DNA of 34,112 nucleotides from CAVQBP01 sp964448105 (GCA_964448105.1 CAYUVK010000054.1:1-34112), one strand, 5' to 3'. Numbered from the stretch's first letter, positions 7,414 to 16,863 are shown. The notes: generated by a model not told the origin, from the letters alone. A program made the numbers and translations.

Positions 7414-7443
7414 TTTGTTTTCGTAAATTCCATTTTATATTTG
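7414..7443 (+). promoter_or_regulatory. Bacteroidota-type promoter for the rimP-pnp cluster
   Basis: TTTG at 7414-7417 and TATATTTG at 7436-7443 are separated by 18 bases. They match the known Bacteroidota housekeeping form with TTTG near -33 and TAnnTTTG near -7. Transcription would begin near 7449 and give a leader of about 45 bases before the rimP ATG, which carries its own GAGGG. Confidence 0.65.
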
Positions 7444-7494
7444 GTTTATAATCAAAATAAATAGTTATTAAAATTACCTTTTTAGAGGGTACTC

Positions 7495-7950
7495 ATGAAT
7501 TTATTTGAAAAAAATATTAAAGATATAGCCAACGGTGTTGTTGAAAAAAATGGATTTTTCCTAATCGATATGATATTGCGAGGTAATGAGAATAACAGGG
7601 TTATAGAAATATATATTGATGGGGAAAAAAATATATCAGCTGAAGATTGTGCTAGGGTTAGCAGAGAATTAAACTCTGTAATTGAATCACAAAATTTAAT
7701 TGAATCAAACTACAGGTTGGACGTTTCTTCTCCAGGTACAGATAGATCATTAATTTTTTTGAAGCAATATCCAAAACACATAAACCGTAAATTCGATGTC
7801 TCATATGTTCATAATAATGTAACTAATATATTGACCGGGAAGCTTTTAGATGTATCCGGTGAAAATTTAACATTTTTATCAAACAACAAACAAATTATAA
7901 TTAACTTTAATAATATAAAAAAAGCTAAAGTAATAGCGGGTTTTTCTTAA
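7495..7950 (+). CDS. rimP: Ribosome maturation factor RimP
   Basis: Cytoplasmic factor for late assembly of the 30S subunit. The product of 151 residues has the N-terminal alpha/beta RimP domain, with the pattern LIDMILRGNENNRVIEIYIDGE, SAEDCARVSRELNSVIE and the YRLDVSSPGTDRSL signature (about residues 76-89). A C-terminal SH3-like domain follows. GAGGG lies six bases before the ATG. It opens the rimP-nusA-infB cluster, the usual bacterial order, and a promoter lies just upstream. nusA starts 16 bases after its stop. Confidence 0.95.
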   Translation: MNLFEKNIKDIANGVVEKNGFFLIDMILRGNENNRVIEIYIDGEKNISAEDCARVSRELNSVIESQNLIESNYRLDVSSPGTDRSLIFLKQYPKHINRKFDVSYVHNNVTNILTGKLLDVSGENLTFLSNNKQIIINFNNIKKAKVIAGFS

Positions 7951-7966
7951 CGGAGGAAACAAAGAA

Positions 7967-9214
7967 ATGAATTTCGATATAGTAGAATCCTTTGCCCAGA
8001 TGGTAAGGGAAAAGGGAATTGATAAGGATGTTCTTGCCGGTATAATTGAGGAAATTTTCGGAATGCTGGTGAGGAAAAAATTTGGCGAAGAAGCCAAGTA
8101 TGATGTTGTTGTTAATATGGATAAAGGCGATATAGAAATATTCCTCGAAAGAGAGATTGTCGATAAAGTTGAAGATCCCAACACCCAGATAAGTATTAAT
8201 GAAGTCAATAAAAAAGGAAATGACGAAGAACTCGAAGTGGGTGAAGACTATGTTGAAAAGCTGGATTTGGCTGCATTCGGTAGAAGACTAATTGTGCTGG
8301 CGAAACAAAATTTAAATCAAAAAATAAGAGAAATTGAAAAAGATATTATTTATAATGAATACCAGGAATTGCTCGGTGAAATAGTAGTCGGGGATATTTA
8401 CCAGATAAGAAAAAACGATATACTTGTTAATCATAATAAAAATGAATTGCTCCTTCCGCGCAATGAACAAATTCCATATGAAAAATATAAAAAGGGAGAT
8501 ACTGTTAGAGCAATTGTAAAGGAAGTTAAAAAAGGTACAAGCTCGCCGTTAATAATTATTTCACGATCAGATAATATGTTTTTAAGAAGGTTGTTTGAAA
8601 TTGAAATACCTGAAATTTATGACGGCATAATTGATATTAAGGCTATCGCAAGAGAACCCGGTGAAAGGGCTAAGGTTGCTGTTGAATCCCAGGATAACCG
8701 GATTGATGCGGTGGGTGCCTGCGTTGGTATGAAAGGAGTACGAATTCATGCAATTGTTAGAGAGTTAAATAATGAAAATATCGATGTTATTAATTATTCT
8801 GAAGATCCGATTATATTCATTCAAAGATCTTTGGCGCCTGCCAGGTTGAAACAAATTGAATTAGATCCTGTTGAAAGAAAGGCTGTTGTAACTGCAGATA
8901 GTGACCAGGTTTCATTGATTGTTGGAAGAAATGGAGTAAATATCCGCCTTGCAATGAAGTTAACCGCTTATGAAATTGAGATCTTAAGAGAAGAAAAACC
9001 GTTTGAAGAATATGATGAAGATATTGAGTTAATAGATCTCAAAGAAGAATTAGGTAGTGATATTTATGAAATTTTAATAAACAACCGTTATGATACAGCG
9101 TTGGAAGTTTTAACGGCAGGTCCTGAAAAATTAAAAGAAATTGAAGATCTTAATGAAGAAAAGATTAACGAGATTATTGAAATAATTAAAGGGCAGTTTG
9201 AAGAAGAAGAATAG
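7967..9214 (+). CDS. nusA: Transcription termination/antitermination factor NusA
   Basis: RNA polymerase-associated factor that modulates pausing, termination and antitermination. Domains in order: N-terminal polymerase-binding domain (1-125), S1 domain (about 132-200), and two KH domains, with VGACVGMKGVRIHAIVRELNNE near 250 and VSLIVGRNGVNIRLAMKL near 315. A short C-terminal helix-hairpin-helix-like acidic tail follows (about 355-415). The length of 415 residues is typical for forms with a single tail module and shorter than the E. coli protein with two acidic repeats. GGAGG lies about 10-12 bases upstream of the ATG. It is in the same operon as rimP and infB. Confidence 0.96.
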   Translation: MNFDIVESFAQMVREKGIDKDVLAGIIEEIFGMLVRKKFGEEAKYDVVVNMDKGDIEIFLEREIVDKVEDPNTQISINEVNKKGNDEELEVGEDYVEKLDLAAFGRRLIVLAKQNLNQKIREIEKDIIYNEYQELLGEIVVGDIYQIRKNDILVNHNKNELLLPRNEQIPYEKYKKGDTVRAIVKEVKKGTSSPLIIISRSDNMFLRRLFEIEIPEIYDGIIDIKAIAREPGERAKVAVESQDNRIDAVGACVGMKGVRIHAIVRELNNENIDVINYSEDPIIFIQRSLAPARLKQIELDPVERKAVVTADSDQVSLIVGRNGVNIRLAMKLTAYEIEILREEKPFEEYDEDIELIDLKEELGSDIYEILINNRYDTALEVLTAGPEKLKEIEDLNEEKINEIIEIIKGQFEEEE

Positions 9215-9263
9215 ATTTAAACAAGAAAATTTTTCGATATATAAAAATAGATAGGTAGTTATA

Positions 9264-11864
9264 ATGCCAGAGACGAAAACAAAGAAAGTGAGAGTTTATA
9301 AATTAGCTTCCGAGTATAACCTTTCGGCTGAAAATCTTATTGAGTTCTTGCAAAAGAAAGGTCATGATGTAAAATCGCATATGTCTATGCTGACTGATGA
9401 GATGATTACGGATATAAATGCTCACTTTAAAAAAGATATTGAAAAAGCAGAAAAGCATTATAAGAAAATAGCAGAATTTAATAAAAAACGCGAAGAAAAA
9501 GTTGAAGAAAAAGAATCGAAAATAGAGACACCCGAAACAGAAACAGAAAAAATAGAAGAAGCAAGGGAAGAAGAGACTGCACAAGTTCCGGTTGAAGAAC
9601 AACCGGAAGAAGAAAAAGCTGAAGAATTGGAAGAGGGAGTTCAGGCGAAAATTATTGAAGAAGAAGTTTCTACCCCTGTAGAAGCTTCAGAAGCAAAAAC
9701 CGAAGAAGTTAAAGAACCTGAATTTAAAGCACCAAGCGAAATAGAGAAAGATAAAAAAAGGGGTTTAAAAGTTGTCGGAAAAATGGATCTTGGAGAACAA
9801 AAAGAAAAAGAAAAGAAAATTTTTACCCCTGAAAATGAAGAGGATAAAGAAGGAAAACCTAAAAAGAAACGGAAAAAACCAAAGGCAAGAAAAAAAACCG
9901 GCGAACAGACAGAAGAGCAAGTTCCGGCTAAGAAAAGAAAGCGAATTAAAAGATTTGAGATTGATGAAAAAGAAGTGAGAGCAGCTATCAAAAAAACTCT
10001 CCTGAGTATGGATGATTCGGTAAGTTCGGGCCGGGCAACTGCAAGGAAGAAAAAAAGAAGAGAAAGAGAAGCAGAGGAAGAAAGAAGACTTGAAGAGAAA
10101 AATCTTGAACAGAAAACAATTGTTGTTAACGAATTTATTGCGGTAAATGAACTGGCAAATTTGATGGGCGTGCCCGTTAGTGAAGTTATTCAAAAATTTA
10201 TAGAACTTGGTTTAATGGTTTCAATTAATCAGAGATTAGATGTTGATACAATTACATTGGTAGCTGATGAGTTTGGTTTTAATGTTAGATTCCGCGAAGA
10301 ATATACATCCGAAGCTTTGGAAGACTTTGAAGATGATCCGGAATCATTAAAATTCCGCCCCCCTGTTGTAACCATAATGGGGCATGTTGATCATGGTAAA
10401 ACTTCTCTTCTTGATTATATTAGAAGGACGAATGTAGTAGCCGGAGAATCCGGTGGAATCACACAGCACATAGGTGCATATAAAGTTGATGTTGGTAATG
10501 GAAAGAGTATTACATTTCTTGATACTCCGGGTCATGAAGCCTTTACGGCTATGCGTGCTCGGGGTGCTCAATTAACGGATATCGTTGTGTTAATAATTGC
10601 CGCCGATGATGCTGTCATGCCGCAGACAGTTGAAGCTATAAATCATGCCCAGGCTGCAAGTGTTCCGATTGTTATAGCAATTAACAAAATTGATAAACCC
10701 GGAGCAAACTCGGATAAAATAAAACAACAGCTTGCAGATAGAAATATTCTTGTCGAGGATTGGGGTGGTAAATATCAATGTGTTGAAGTTTCTGCGAAAA
10801 CAGGATTGAACGTAGATAATCTCTTGGAAGTTATTCTTCTAGAAGCTGAACTATTGGATTTAAAAGCTAATGCTGACAGAAATGCACGTGGTGCAGTAGT
10901 TGAATCGGAACTTGATAAAGGAAGAGGAATTACGGGTACTATTCTTGTACAAAAAGGAACTTTGAAAATAGGAGATCCTTTTGTTGCAGGTGTATATCAG
11001 GGTAAAGTTAGAGCAATGTTTGATGAGCGTGGTAATAAAGTTGATGAAGCTCCGCCTGCTACTCCTGTTTTGGTTTTAGGATTTGAAGGCGCACCGCAGG
11101 CTGGTGATACTTTTGTTGTTGTTGACTCTGATAGGCAGGCAAGAGAAGTCGGGATAAAACGGCAGCAGTTGAAAAGAGAACAGGAACAGAAGCAGGTTCA
11201 TCATATCACTCTTGAAGAAATTGGAAAACAAATAAGCATAGGCGGTGTAAAAGAGTTGCCATTAATTGTTAAAGGTGATGTTGACGGTTCAGTAGAGGCT
11301 TTGTCCGATTCTCTAATGAAATTATCTAATGAAGAAGTTGTTGTGAGAGTTATTCATAAAGGAGTAGGCGGGATTTCCGAAAGTGATGTTCTTCTGGCGG
11401 ATGCATCCGATGCAATAATTATTGGCTTCCATGTAAGACCCCATCTTAATGCAAGAAAACTTGCAGAGACTCAGAGTGTAGATATAAGGCTTTATAGTGT
11501 AATTTATGATGCTATAAATGAGGTTAAGGCTGCACTTGAAGGACTTCTTTCACCCGATATTTCAGAAGAAATAACAGCAACTCTGGAAGTAAGAGATACT
11601 TTCAAAGTACCCAAAATTGGTACTGTAGCCGGATGCTATGTTCAGGATGGGAAAATCACAAGGAATAGTAAAGTAAGATTAATTAGAGAAGGAATTGTAA
11701 TTCATACGGGTGAGATAGCCTCATTAAAGAGATTTAAAGATGATGTAAGGGAAGTAGATGCAGGTTATGAATGCGGTCTTAACATTGCAAACTTTAATGA
11801 TATAAAAGTAGGTGATATAATTGAAGCTTTTAAAATTGTTGAAACTAAGAAAAAATTAGCTTAA
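9264..11864 (+). CDS. infB: Translation initiation factor IF-2
   Basis: GTPase that brings initiator tRNA to the 30S subunit and promotes subunit joining. The 866 residues comprise an N-terminal IF2N domain (1-55), a long charged linker (about 60-285; a Glu-rich half followed by a Lys/Arg-rich half), a second IF2N module (about 285-340), and the GTPase domain with GHVDHGKTS (near 373-381), DTPGHEAF and NKID (near 473). Beta-barrel and C-terminal tRNA-binding domains follow. The low-complexity linker runs open in several frames, which produces spurious overlapping ORFs. The gene lies 49 bases after nusA and belongs to the same cluster. Confidence 0.97.
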   Translation: MPETKTKKVRVYKLASEYNLSAENLIEFLQKKGHDVKSHMSMLTDEMITDINAHFKKDIEKAEKHYKKIAEFNKKREEKVEEKESKIETPETETEKIEEAREEETAQVPVEEQPEEEKAEELEEGVQAKIIEEEVSTPVEASEAKTEEVKEPEFKAPSEIEKDKKRGLKVVGKMDLGEQKEKEKKIFTPENEEDKEGKPKKKRKKPKARKKTGEQTEEQVPAKKRKRIKRFEIDEKEVRAAIKKTLLSMDDSVSSGRATARKKKRREREAEEERRLEEKNLEQKTIVVNEFIAVNELANLMGVPVSEVIQKFIELGLMVSINQRLDVDTITLVADEFGFNVRFREEYTSEALEDFEDDPESLKFRPPVVTIMGHVDHGKTSLLDYIRRTNVVAGESGGITQHIGAYKVDVGNGKSITFLDTPGHEAFTAMRARGAQLTDIVVLIIAADDAVMPQTVEAINHAQAASVPIVIAINKIDKPGANSDKIKQQLADRNILVEDWGGKYQCVEVSAKTGLNVDNLLEVILLEAELLDLKANADRNARGAVVESELDKGRGITGTILVQKGTLKIGDPFVAGVYQGKVRAMFDERGNKVDEAPPATPVLVLGFEGAPQAGDTFVVVDSDRQAREVGIKRQQLKREQEQKQVHHITLEEIGKQISIGGVKELPLIVKGDVDGSVEALSDSLMKLSNEEVVVRVIHKGVGGISESDVLLADASDAIIIGFHVRPHLNARKLAETQSVDIRLYSVIYDAINEVKAALEGLLSPDISEEITATLEVRDTFKVPKIGTVAGCYVQDGKITRNSKVRLIREGIVIHTGEIASLKRFKDDVREVDAGYECGLNIANFNDIKVGDIIEAFKIVETKKKLA

Positions 11865-11916
11865 AATTATGTAAACAGACACACATTCTGTTCTAATTAT
11901 TATGGAAGGTTTTGCA

Positions 11917-12279
11917 ATGTCAAGAAGAATTGAAAGAGTTGAGAAATTAATTAAAGAAGAAATTAGTCTTATATTTCTTCATAAGCTTAAGGATAAGTTT
12001 CCGGATATCGAAATTGGCTTTGTAACAATCACCGGTGTAAAAGTAACCCCGGATCTTAAGATCGCAAAGGTTTATATATCGGTTTTTGATAGAGAAAAAA
12101 GAGAAGAAATTTTAGAAAAAATAAAATTGAAAACCGGCTTTATCAGATCTTTGCTAGCTTCCCGGATAAAAATCAAATTTACACCGGAATTGAAATTTTT
12201 TATAGATGACACTCTTGATTATGTTGAAAAAATTGAAGGATTAATTAAAAAAATCCACGAAGCAGATGATAACAAATGA
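11917..12279 (+). CDS. rbfA: 30S ribosome-binding factor RbfA
   Basis: Cold-shock and assembly factor that binds the 30S subunit and helps 16S rRNA 5'-end processing. The single KH-like domain shows RRIERVEKLIKEEIS at the start, FVTITGVKVTPDLKIAKVYISVF in the middle and RIKIKFTPELKFFIDDTLDY near the end. I chose ATG 11917 (MSRRIERV...) because GGAAGG lies eight bases upstream and this is the usual family start; ATG 11902 would add five unconserved residues. The gene overlaps truB by 14 bases. Confidence 0.94.
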   Translation: MSRRIERVEKLIKEEISLIFLHKLKDKFPDIEIGFVTITGVKVTPDLKIAKVYISVFDREKREEILEKIKLKTGFIRSLLASRIKIKFTPELKFFIDDTLDYVEKIEGLIKKIHEADDNK

Positions 12280-12979
12280 TAAACTTGATTTTTCAAAATG
12301 TGATTTTGATTTAGGCGAAACAATTCTGATAGACAAACCTTTTGGGTGGACATCATTCCATGTGGTTCACAAAATAAGAAAAGCTGTTAGGGTTAAAAAA
12401 GTGGGCCATGCAGGAACTTTAGATCCAATGGCAACCGGGCTTTTGATTATTTGTACCGGCAAGAAAACAAAAGAAATTTCAAAATACCAGGACTTGGAAA
12501 AAACTTATACCGGTACAATTACTCTTGGTAAATCAACTCCTTCAATGGATTTGGAAACAGAAGTTATTGAAGAAAAATCAATCATTGGTATTACGGAAGA
12601 AAATATCTTAATACAAATAGAGAAATTTATCGGTGAAATTTTTCAAATTCCTCCAATGTATTCCGCAGTAAAATATAAAGGAAAATCTTTGTACAAATTT
12701 GCAAGGGAGGGAAAAACAGTTGAAAGAGAGCCGAGAAAAGTTATAGTAACAAAATTCAATATAAATGAAATAAAATTACCCGACATTTTTTTTGAAATTT
12801 CTTGTTCGAAAGGAACTTATATAAGAGCAATTGCAAACGACCTAGGTAAAAATTTAGGATGCGGTGCAGTTTTATCTTCTTTAAGAAGAACTAAAATTGG
12901 AGATTTTAATGTTGAAGATGCTATTCAAGTTGAAGAGTTTAAAATAAGTATCGAATCGTGTGATTTATTGGTAAAATAA
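12266..12979 (+). CDS. truB: tRNA pseudouridine(55) synthase TruB
   Basis: Makes pseudouridine 55 in the T-loop of tRNAs. The 237-residue protein has the N-terminal LIDKPFGWTSFHVV motif and the catalytic loop VGHAGTLDPMATGLL, with the active-site Asp at residue 53. Further signatures are PPMYSAVKYKGKSLYKFAREG, and SCSKGTYIRAIANDLG near the C-terminus. It lacks a large C-terminal PUA domain, as in the shorter TruB forms. It overlaps rbfA by 14 bases. Confidence 0.95.
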   Translation: MITNDKLDFSKCDFDLGETILIDKPFGWTSFHVVHKIRKAVRVKKVGHAGTLDPMATGLLIICTGKKTKEISKYQDLEKTYTGTITLGKSTPSMDLETEVIEEKSIIGITEENILIQIEKFIGEIFQIPPMYSAVKYKGKSLYKFAREGKTVEREPRKVIVTKFNINEIKLPDIFFEISCSKGTYIRAIANDLGKNLGCGAVLSSLRRTKIGDFNVEDAIQVEEFKISIESCDLLVK

Positions 12980-13014
12980 TTTTATAACCTTTTTCTTGAA
13001 CCTGCTCATGTTTA

Positions 13015-13040
13015 CCCACCGAAACTTTAGTGAAGGTGGG
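13015..13040. repeat. Inverted repeat CCCACC/GGTGGG between truB and ribF
   Basis: Arms CCCACC (13015-13020) and GGTGGG (13035-13040) are perfect. The inner 14 bases add three symmetric pairs (ACT/AGT). No T-run follows. It may be a processing stem within the operon transcript or a copy of a dispersed palindrome. Confidence 0.45.
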
Positions 13041-13117
13041 AACTTGAACTTCATTTGCTTCATTTTCAGACAAAAAAGATATATATTAATAGGCTATTTG
13101 TATAGATAAAGTACTTT

Positions 13118-14056
13118 ATGATAATATTCCATGAATTTTCTGACATACGAAAAGATGAAAATACCTTTTTGACCATAGGTACTTATGACGGTATTCACTT
13201 AGGACATAAAGAAATTTTAAATAAAATTATTACCAAAGCTGCCCGGAATGGTGGAAGGAGCTTTTTAATAACCTTCGATCCTCATCCGAGAAGCGTGCTT
13301 TCTAAAGATTCTAATGTTAAGATATTAACAACATTAAATGAAAAATCCGTATTATTAGATTCGCTAGGAATACAAAATTTATTAATAATTAAATTTACCA
13401 AGGAGTTTTCACAGATTAGTGCGGATGACTTTATCCTAAATTATGTTCTTAAATTTATTGGCTTAAAAGAGATTGTGATTGGACATGATCACCATTTTGG
13501 CAAAGGCAGAGGCGGTGATGAAGTTACTTTAAGAAAATTAGGAGGAGAAAACAATTTTAATGTCTCTACTGTAAATGCTTACAAATTAAATGATAAAATT
13601 ATCAGCAGTTCAGAAGTCCGAAAATCATTAATGAATGGAGATATAAAATCAACAACTTCTTATCTTGGAAGGTATTATTCTTTCAGTGGAACCGTAGTGG
13701 AAGGTGATAAAAGAGGAAGAGTTCTAGGATTCCCGACAGCAAATATAAAATTAAAAGATGAAAGTAAGCTTCTTCCTGCATTAGGTGTCTACGCTGTAGA
13801 ATTTATTGTTGATGATAATAAATATTTTGGCTTATTAAGCGTAGGGAAAAGACCGACTTTTTATGTAAACGGAACAATAATTCCTGAAGTATATATATAT
13901 GATTTTAATAAAAATATTTACGGAAAATTTGTAACAGTTAATATTGTTGAAATGATTAGAGGTGAAATTAAATATAATTCCCCCGAAGAATTAATTAAAC
14001 AAATGAATAAAGATAAAGAGTTAGGCGTAGAAATTTTAAGTAAATTAGTAATCTGA
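13118..14056 (+). CDS. ribF: Bifunctional riboflavin kinase / FAD synthetase RibF
   Basis: Converts riboflavin to FMN and then to FAD in the cytoplasm. The N-terminal nucleotidyltransferase domain has TIGTYDGIHLGHKEIL (about residues 20-35), ITFDPHPRSVL and IGHDHHFGKGRGGD. The C-terminal riboflavin kinase domain (about 185-312) has KRGRVLGFPTANIKL and PALGVYAVEF. The length of 312 residues is standard. It is separated from truB by 138 bases containing an inverted repeat, and it precedes rpsO, a common gene order. Confidence 0.96.
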   Translation: MIIFHEFSDIRKDENTFLTIGTYDGIHLGHKEILNKIITKAARNGGRSFLITFDPHPRSVLSKDSNVKILTTLNEKSVLLDSLGIQNLLIIKFTKEFSQISADDFILNYVLKFIGLKEIVIGHDHHFGKGRGGDEVTLRKLGGENNFNVSTVNAYKLNDKIISSSEVRKSLMNGDIKSTTSYLGRYYSFSGTVVEGDKRGRVLGFPTANIKLKDESKLLPALGVYAVEFIVDDNKYFGLLSVGKRPTFYVNGTIIPEVYIYDFNKNIYGKFVTVNIVEMIRGEIKYNSPEELIKQMNKDKELGVEILSKLVI

Positions 14057-14148
14057 ATTTAAGATTTTTTGATAACTAAATAATAAATCCTGGTTTCCAA
14101 ATTAAGTATTCTGGGATTATATCGTATAATAAAATAAGGATAATTAAA

Positions 14149-14412
14149 ATGACCAAGGAAGAAAAATCTGAGTTGATTAAGAAGTATGGGAACAGTGAGA
14201 AAAACTCAGGAAAGGCGGAAGTACAAATTGCACTTTTAACACAAAGAATAAATGATCTCACAGAACATTTTAATGTACATAAAAAAGATCATCATTCCCG
14301 GAGAGGTTTATTAACAATGGTCGGGAAAAGAAGAAGATTATTAAATTATTTAATGAAAAAAGACATAGGAAGATACAGATCAATAATTAAAGAATTAAAC
14401 ATTAGAAAGTAA
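14149..14412 (+). CDS. rpsO: 30S ribosomal protein S15
   Basis: Primary 16S rRNA-binding protein of the small-subunit platform. The 87 residues match the family (88-89 usual), with AEVQIALLTQRINDLTEHFNVHKKDHHSRRGLLTMVGKRRRLLNYL. The 92-base leader contains a potential stem (AATCC 14086-14090, GGATT 14114-14118). S15 autoregulates through its leader in some bacteria, but no pseudoknot can be claimed here. pnp starts about ten bases downstream, the conserved rpsO-pnp pair. Confidence 0.97.
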   Translation: MTKEEKSELIKKYGNSEKNSGKAEVQIALLTQRINDLTEHFNVHKKDHHSRRGLLTMVGKRRRLLNYLMKKDIGRYRSIIKELNIRK

Positions 14413-14422
14413 AGGTTTGGTA

Positions 14423-16534
14423 ATGGTAGTTTTAAAAGAGTTAGAATTTGGCGGGAAGAAATTTTCCATGGAATCCGGAAGATACGCCAAACAAGCTAAT
14501 GGTGCTGTAATGGTTCGATATGGTGACAGCATGGTTTTGGTTACGGCAGTTGCTGCCGAACAAGCACCGGAAGATATAGATTATTTTCCGCTTCAAGTAG
14601 AATATAGGGAAAAAACATCCGCAGCCGGTAAATTCCCCGGTGGTTATATAAAAAGAGAAGGCCGTCCAACGGAAAAAGAAATATTAAGTGCAAGATTGGT
14701 CGATAGACCAATCAGACCTCTTTTCCCAGAAGAGTTTAATAATGAAACTCAAATTATAGCATTTGTTTTTTCTTACGATGGTGAAAATGATACCGACGTT
14801 CTGGCTGCAGTTGGAGCCTCAGCAGCATTATCAATTTCGAATATTCCGTTTAATGGCCCCGTAGCAGAAGTTAGAGTAGGAAAAATTAATGGTGAATTCA
14901 TTGTAAACCCTACACACCAGCAAATTAAAGACAGTGATATTGAATTGGTTGTTGCAGGAACATCCGATTCGATTATGATGGTTGAAGGGGAATCGAACGA
15001 AATAAGTGAAGCTGAAATGCTGGGTGCTCTAAAATTTGCACAAGTTGAAATTAAAAAACTTGTAGAGCTTCAAATAGAATTAGTCAACGAAATTGGAAAA
15101 TCAAAAAGAGAAGTTCCTAAAAAAGATGCAGATGAAAACCTTAAAAAAGATGTATACAAACTAGCATATGATAAATTTAAGGAAATTGTTTATTCAATTC
15201 TTTCAAAGGAAGAACGAAGCAGTAAAAACAAAGAATTAGCAGAATCTGTAAGAACTGATTTGGTTGAAAAATATCCTGAGTCGGAAAAAGTAGTTGGAGA
15301 AATACTTCACGATCTTGAAAAAGAATTAATGCGTGAAAGAATATTGGCAGAAGGTATACGGCTTGACGGAAGAAATACAACACAGATACGTCCGATCTCA
15401 ATTGAAGTTGGAATACTTCCGAGAACTCATGGCTCAAGTCTTTTTACAAGGGGAGAAACGCAAAGCCTGACAACAGTTACGCTCGGTACAAAAAACGATG
15501 AGCAGACAGTTGACGGTTTGTTGGAAGAATACAGTAAAAAATTTATGCTGCATTACAATTTCCCTCCTTTTAGCGTTGGAGAAGTAGGGAGAATGAGTGG
15601 TGTCGGTAGAAGAGAAATCGGGCATGGAAACCTTGCCGAAAGAGCTTTAAAAATTATGTTTCCAGAGGAAGAACAATTCCCTTACACTGTCAGGGTAATT
15701 TCCGATATATTGGAATCGAATGGTTCTTCTTCAATGGCAACAGTTTGTGCAGGCTCGCTTGCATTAATGGATGCCGGTGTACCGATAAAAAAGGCCGTTG
15801 CAGGAATTGCAATGGGTCTTATCAAGGAAGAAGAAAAGTATGCAATATTGTCGGACATACTCGGAAATGAAGATCACTTAGGGGATATGGATTTTAAGGT
15901 TGCCGGAACAAAAGATGGTATTACCGCATTTCAAATGGATATAAAAATCCAGGGGATTTCTTTTGAGATATTGGAGAAAGCTTTAGCTCAGGCAAAGGAA
16001 GGAAGACAACATATTTTAGGTAAAATGAATGAAGTAATCGGCATACACCGGGAATCCATCTCATCGCTTGCACCAAGATTAATCACTATGCAAATAGAAA
16101 CAGACCAGATAGGAGCAATTATTGGTCCTGGAGGCAAGACCATCCAGGGGATGCAGCGATTATTCGGCGTGGATATTAATATTGATGATGATGGTACTAT
16201 AAGTATTGCTTCTCCAAATAAAGAAAGTGCTCAAAAGTGTAAAGAGTATATTAAAAAGTTGACCGCTACACCTGAAGTAGGTGAAATTTATGACGGTGTA
16301 ATAACCAAGATTATGGATTTCGGCGCTTTTGTGGAAATTCTTCCCGGTAAAGAAGGTCTGCTTCATATATCGCAGATCGATAATAAAAGAGTAAATAAAG
16401 TTACAGATTACTTTAAAGAAGGAGATAAAGTAACCGTTAAATTATTAAAAATAGAAAACGGAAAATATTCCTTAAGTAGGAAAGAAATTTTAAAAGATAA
16501 CGGGAAAGAAAAACCAGAAGAAAAAAATAATTGA
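14423..16534 (+). CDS. pnp: Polyribonucleotide nucleotidyltransferase (PNPase)
   Basis: Phosphorolytic 3'-5' exoribonuclease of RNA decay. The 703 residues hold the first RNase PH core (1-145, with FFPLQVEYREK-type and GGYIKREGRPTEKE segments), an alpha-helical linker, and the second RNase PH core (about 310-545, with DILGNEDHLGDMDFKVAGT, catalytic Asp). A KH domain with IIGPGGKTIQ and an S1 domain with GAFVEILPGKEGLLHISQI follow. I chose ATG 14423 because AAAGG lies about seven bases upstream; a TTG at 14417 is also in frame. It is the last gene of the cluster before a 329-base gap. Confidence 0.97.
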   Translation: MVVLKELEFGGKKFSMESGRYAKQANGAVMVRYGDSMVLVTAVAAEQAPEDIDYFPLQVEYREKTSAAGKFPGGYIKREGRPTEKEILSARLVDRPIRPLFPEEFNNETQIIAFVFSYDGENDTDVLAAVGASAALSISNIPFNGPVAEVRVGKINGEFIVNPTHQQIKDSDIELVVAGTSDSIMMVEGESNEISEAEMLGALKFAQVEIKKLVELQIELVNEIGKSKREVPKKDADENLKKDVYKLAYDKFKEIVYSILSKEERSSKNKELAESVRTDLVEKYPESEKVVGEILHDLEKELMRERILAEGIRLDGRNTTQIRPISIEVGILPRTHGSSLFTRGETQSLTTVTLGTKNDEQTVDGLLEEYSKKFMLHYNFPPFSVGEVGRMSGVGRREIGHGNLAERALKIMFPEEEQFPYTVRVISDILESNGSSSMATVCAGSLALMDAGVPIKKAVAGIAMGLIKEEEKYAILSDILGNEDHLGDMDFKVAGTKDGITAFQMDIKIQGISFEILEKALAQAKEGRQHILGKMNEVIGIHRESISSLAPRLITMQIETDQIGAIIGPGGKTIQGMQRLFGVDINIDDDGTISIASPNKESAQKCKEYIKKLTATPEVGEIYDGVITKIMDFGAFVEILPGKEGLLHISQIDNKRVNKVTDYFKEGDKVTVKLLKIENGKYSLSRKEILKDNGKEKPEEKNN

Positions 16535-16863
16535 ATTTTATTTTATGAGGATGTTCAGAATGTTTAAGAATATACCTTCGGAACAGCTTCATTCATCATT
16601 TAAAGTTTTTAAGTGAGTTCATAGTTTTATGATTCAAATGAAATTGTTACATATTTTCAAAGCTGTTTTGGAATTTATTAAATCCAATCTCCTCTTTATT
16701 CTATTTGTGCCAAAAGTATCAAATAGTTTCCATACAAAAAAAGGAAACAGGGAATTACTTCTAAACAGCAGCTTAGTTTTTTTAGTTCGGGAAGGCCCGG
16801 GTTTAAGTAAAAAAGTTTGTCCCTTTAACACAGGGAATATTTTATTATTAAAGTTTATGTTTT
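16535..16863. promoter_or_regulatory. 329-base structured region upstream of RNase G
   Basis: Possible hairpins are GTTTCC/GGAAAC (16726-16731, 16743-16748), CGGG-AAGG-CCCG (16788-16799, extendable by two U-G pairs) and TCCCT/AGGGA (16820-16824, 16832-16836). A 23-codon ORF starts at ATG 16545 and stops at 16616, with no Shine-Dalgarno and no recognised similarity. A longer open frame at 16629-16952 runs into rng out of frame and looks spurious. No clear terminator of pnp and no TAnnTTTG promoter were found. An RNase G leader is plausible but inferred. Confidence 0.35.

Larger units (their letters stand above)
7146..7494. other. 349-base divergent control region
   Basis: The region separates the minus-strand membrane/YceI/heme-barrel operon from the plus-strand rimP cluster. 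It holds a direct repeat AATATTAAAAAA (7187-7198 and 7211-7222, 24 bases apart), overlapping dyads at 7231-7244, a row of three hairpins at 7276-7293, 7313-7331 and 7359-7376, and a Bacteroidota-type promoter at 7414-7443. No coding sequence is evident. Separate entries cover the individual elements. Confidence 0.6.

Noticed and set aside
9303..10193. Long minus-strand and alternate-frame ORFs within infB
   Set aside because: They arise from the Glu/Lys-rich linker of IF-2, whose codons give Phe/Ser-rich or Lys-rich shadow frames. IF-2 itself is unambiguous.
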